From the NCBI GenBank assembly GCA_913055685.1, contig CAJXKC010000003.1:124001-188000 (forward strand): 64,000 nucleotides of DNA, given 5' to 3'. The notes below the pieces were generated by a model. The model was not told the DNA's origin, did no database searches, and saw nothing but the letters and a program-made list of their open reading frames with translations. The position numbers and the translations under genes are program-made. This stretch comes from an uncultured Flavobacteriales bacterium (GTDB lineage: Bacteria; Bacteroidota; Bacteroidia; Flavobacteriales; Schleiferiaceae). Shown in pieces: positions 62,786-64,000 of this stretch. Numbering within the stretch: the stretch's first letter is position 1; each line of letters starts with the position of its first letter.

Positions 62786-64000
62786 ATGAAAAAAACCATT
62801 CCGCACATAGCTTTCAGATTGCTTTTTGGATTAGGTTGCCTGCTCCTTTTTCTCCTGCCTCGCTTAAATGCCCAGTCGCTTGACAGCATTCTCCAAGACG
62901 CCTGGCGCCAGCGCGCCCAGCACTTAAAGCAATACCAAGCCTTTGAGACCACCTTCTTGGAAACTTGTGAGGCTAAAGTAGTGCAGGTGCCTTTTAATAT
63001 CTGGCCCGTTTCGGGGGTACTCATTCCTGCCGATAAGGACACCGGACTGGCCTATCGCAGTGAAGCGAAAATTAAGGCCAAGTATTTAGATCGCTTTCAT
63101 TACCAGCAAGACGTTATCATAAAACGAGAAGCTGGAACCCTACCTATCCCTAACTGGCATCAATTACCGGCTTATAACTTTAATTTACTCGAAAGAAGGA
63201 TTTATCTAAACGAAGCCTTCGATCGGGGTTTTGCCAGCCCCTTGCACGCCAGTGCAGCGCCCCTTTACGACTACCATCTAGTAAGTTCTAAGCTTCGCCA
63301 TGGGCTATTGGTACATCGCATTGCCTTTAAACCTAAAAAGGCCAAATATCCCGCCTTGTCGGGAACAGTGGACCTTATCGATAGTATTGGCCTACCCATA
63401 GCCGCCCATTTCTCCATTAGCTCCAACAACCAGCTAGAGCTGATGGATAGTATTTCAGTATTCCAGATTTTTAGTTACGCGGATGGTATTTATCGCGCCG
63501 AGGAGCAAAGCATAGAACTGCATTTAAATCTTTTCAATTTCCAAGGTTTCTACCGCATAAATCTAGACTATCAAGAATTCAAATACCATCGGAGTATTCC
63601 CGAGGAAGATTTTGATAAGCTCGTTTTCCATCAGGATAAAGAAGACTTCAAACCCGACACTTCCTATTGGAGAAGTCTGGGCAATTCAAAAGAAACCGAG
63701 AGCTATTTTAAAAAGCATTTGATTGATGCGAATCCCCAAAAGCAATTTCGAAGTTTTGGGACCTCACGTCTCGACCCTGGACCATTTATTTGGTATAAAA
63801 ATTTTTACCGCGGCTACACCCGTCGCTGGGGCGATTATTTTTTAGACCTCCCTCCTATTTACAAAGGACTAGGATTTAACCCGGTGGAGGGTGCCTACTG
63901 GCGAGGACAAGCGCTTATCGGCTACAGCCGACCTTATAACGAGCTTAGCCTGCGCGGGCAAGTGCGTTTTGGCACCGCCGATCAAAGGTGGAAAAACCTA
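62786..64000 (+). CDS. DUF5686 family protein (5' part, runs off the window)
   Basis: The open frame runs from the ATG at 62786 to the end of the window with 405 codons and no stop. The product has a signal peptide (hydrophobic stretch to NAQS, about 12-32). An extracytoplasmic domain with the DUF5686 pattern follows: PLYDYHLVSSKLRHGLLVHRIAFKPKK, GTVDLIDSIGLPIAAHFSIS and WYKNFYRGYTRRWGDYF. A beta-barrel probably continues beyond the window. Unlike many relatives it lacks the N-terminal carboxypeptidase regulatory domain. The gene is divergent from the exonuclease gene by 73 bases. Confidence 0.78.
   Translation, partial: MKKTIPHIAFRLLFGLGCLLLFLLPRLNAQSLDSILQDAWRQRAQHLKQYQAFETTFLETCEAKVVQVPFNIWPVSGVLIPADKDTGLAYRSEAKIKAKYLDRFHYQQDVIIKREAGTLPIPNWHQLPAYNFNLLERRIYLNEAFDRGFASPLHASAAPLYDYHLVSSKLRHGLLVHRIAFKPKKAKYPALSGTVDLIDSIGLPIAAHFSISSNNQLELMDSISVFQIFSYADGIYRAEEQSIELHLNLFNFQGFYRINLDYQEFKYHRSIPEEDFDKLVFHQDKEDFKPDTSYWRSLGNSKETESYFKKHLIDANPQKQFRSFGTSRLDPGPFIWYKNFYRGYTRRWGDYFLDLPPIYKGLGFNPVEGAYWRGQALIGYSRPYNELSLRGQVRFGTADQRWKNL

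Noticed and set aside
62734-63042. 102-codon minus-strand open frame
   Set aside because: It covers the signal peptide and N-terminus of the plus-strand DUF5686 gene, which is the better gene by family pattern.
1-64000. CRISPR array, prophage, insertion sequence, integron, secondary-metabolite cluster or known defence system
   Set aside because: I looked for regularly spaced repeats, integrase/transposase motifs, phage structural genes and typical defence domains and saw none. Gene order and codon usage look like ordinary chromosome throughout.

Overview
The window comes from a member of the Bacteroidota, most likely a marine Flavobacteriales bacterium. The evidence is: gliding-motility genes gldF and gldG; the type IX secretion (T9SS) gene porQ; six exported proteins that end in T9SS type A sorting domains; Bacteroidota-specific families (DUF2911, DUF6089, DUF5686, GlmU-like nucleotidyltransferase, choice-of-anchor I); promoters of the TTTG/TAnnTTTG type; and almost no Shine-Dalgarno sequences. 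I cannot name the genus. The window reads as ordinary chromosome. I see no prophage, insertion sequence, CRISPR array, integron or recognisable defence island.

Layout. 1-940: the 3' end of the tmRNA gene ssrA, its terminator, and a decayed array of terminator-like hairpins leading to a small GIY-YIG nuclease gene. 1056-11458: mostly exported or accessory proteins (lipoprotein, lipoate ligase, T9SS-exported GH16 glucanase and SGNH hydrolase, YceI, DUF2911, a beta-propeller-like protein, DUF1801). 11459-11660: a candidate small RNA with its own promoter, three hairpins and a terminator. 11663-14236: typA and a secreted Cys-x-x-Cys protein. 14282-23477: a heme biosynthesis cluster, with hemH and an AraC-type regulator on the minus strand and hemACDEFBL on the plus strand. 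It covers glutamyl-tRNA to heme except glutamyl-tRNA synthetase and protoporphyrinogen oxidase. 23688-32314: T9SS cargo, a uracil-DNA-glycosylase-like protein, lipoproteins and DNA polymerase IV. 32311-38697: ddl, coaD, a Nudix hydrolase, pyrE, birA, rsfS and ftsH. 38721-41119: a LUD protein and a phospholipid block (cdsA, psd, acyl-CoA-binding protein). 41126-46992 on the minus strand: cmk, porQ, lon, a GlmU-like enzyme and rpmE2. 47160-52342: lipoprotein, DUF6089, yaaA, a MORN-type secreted protein and pruA. 52413-58830 on the minus strand: metallophosphatase, dnaN, DUF4340, gldG, gldF, a monooxygenase-like protein and a SAM hydrolase. 58935-64000: phoH, purC, an outer-membrane barrel, a DnaQ/GIY-YIG exonuclease and the start of a DUF5686 protein.

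How it works together: hemA-hemL form one tightly packed plus-strand unit ending in a strong terminator, with the AraC-type gene divergent from it. gldF/gldG (gliding) and porQ (T9SS) serve the same envelope biology as the T9SS cargo proteins. No strikingly new multigene system is visible. The observations most worth following are the small RNA at 11513-11610, the hairpin array between ssrA and the GIY-YIG gene, the palindrome cluster before yceI, and the regulatory region between the AraC-type gene and hemA.
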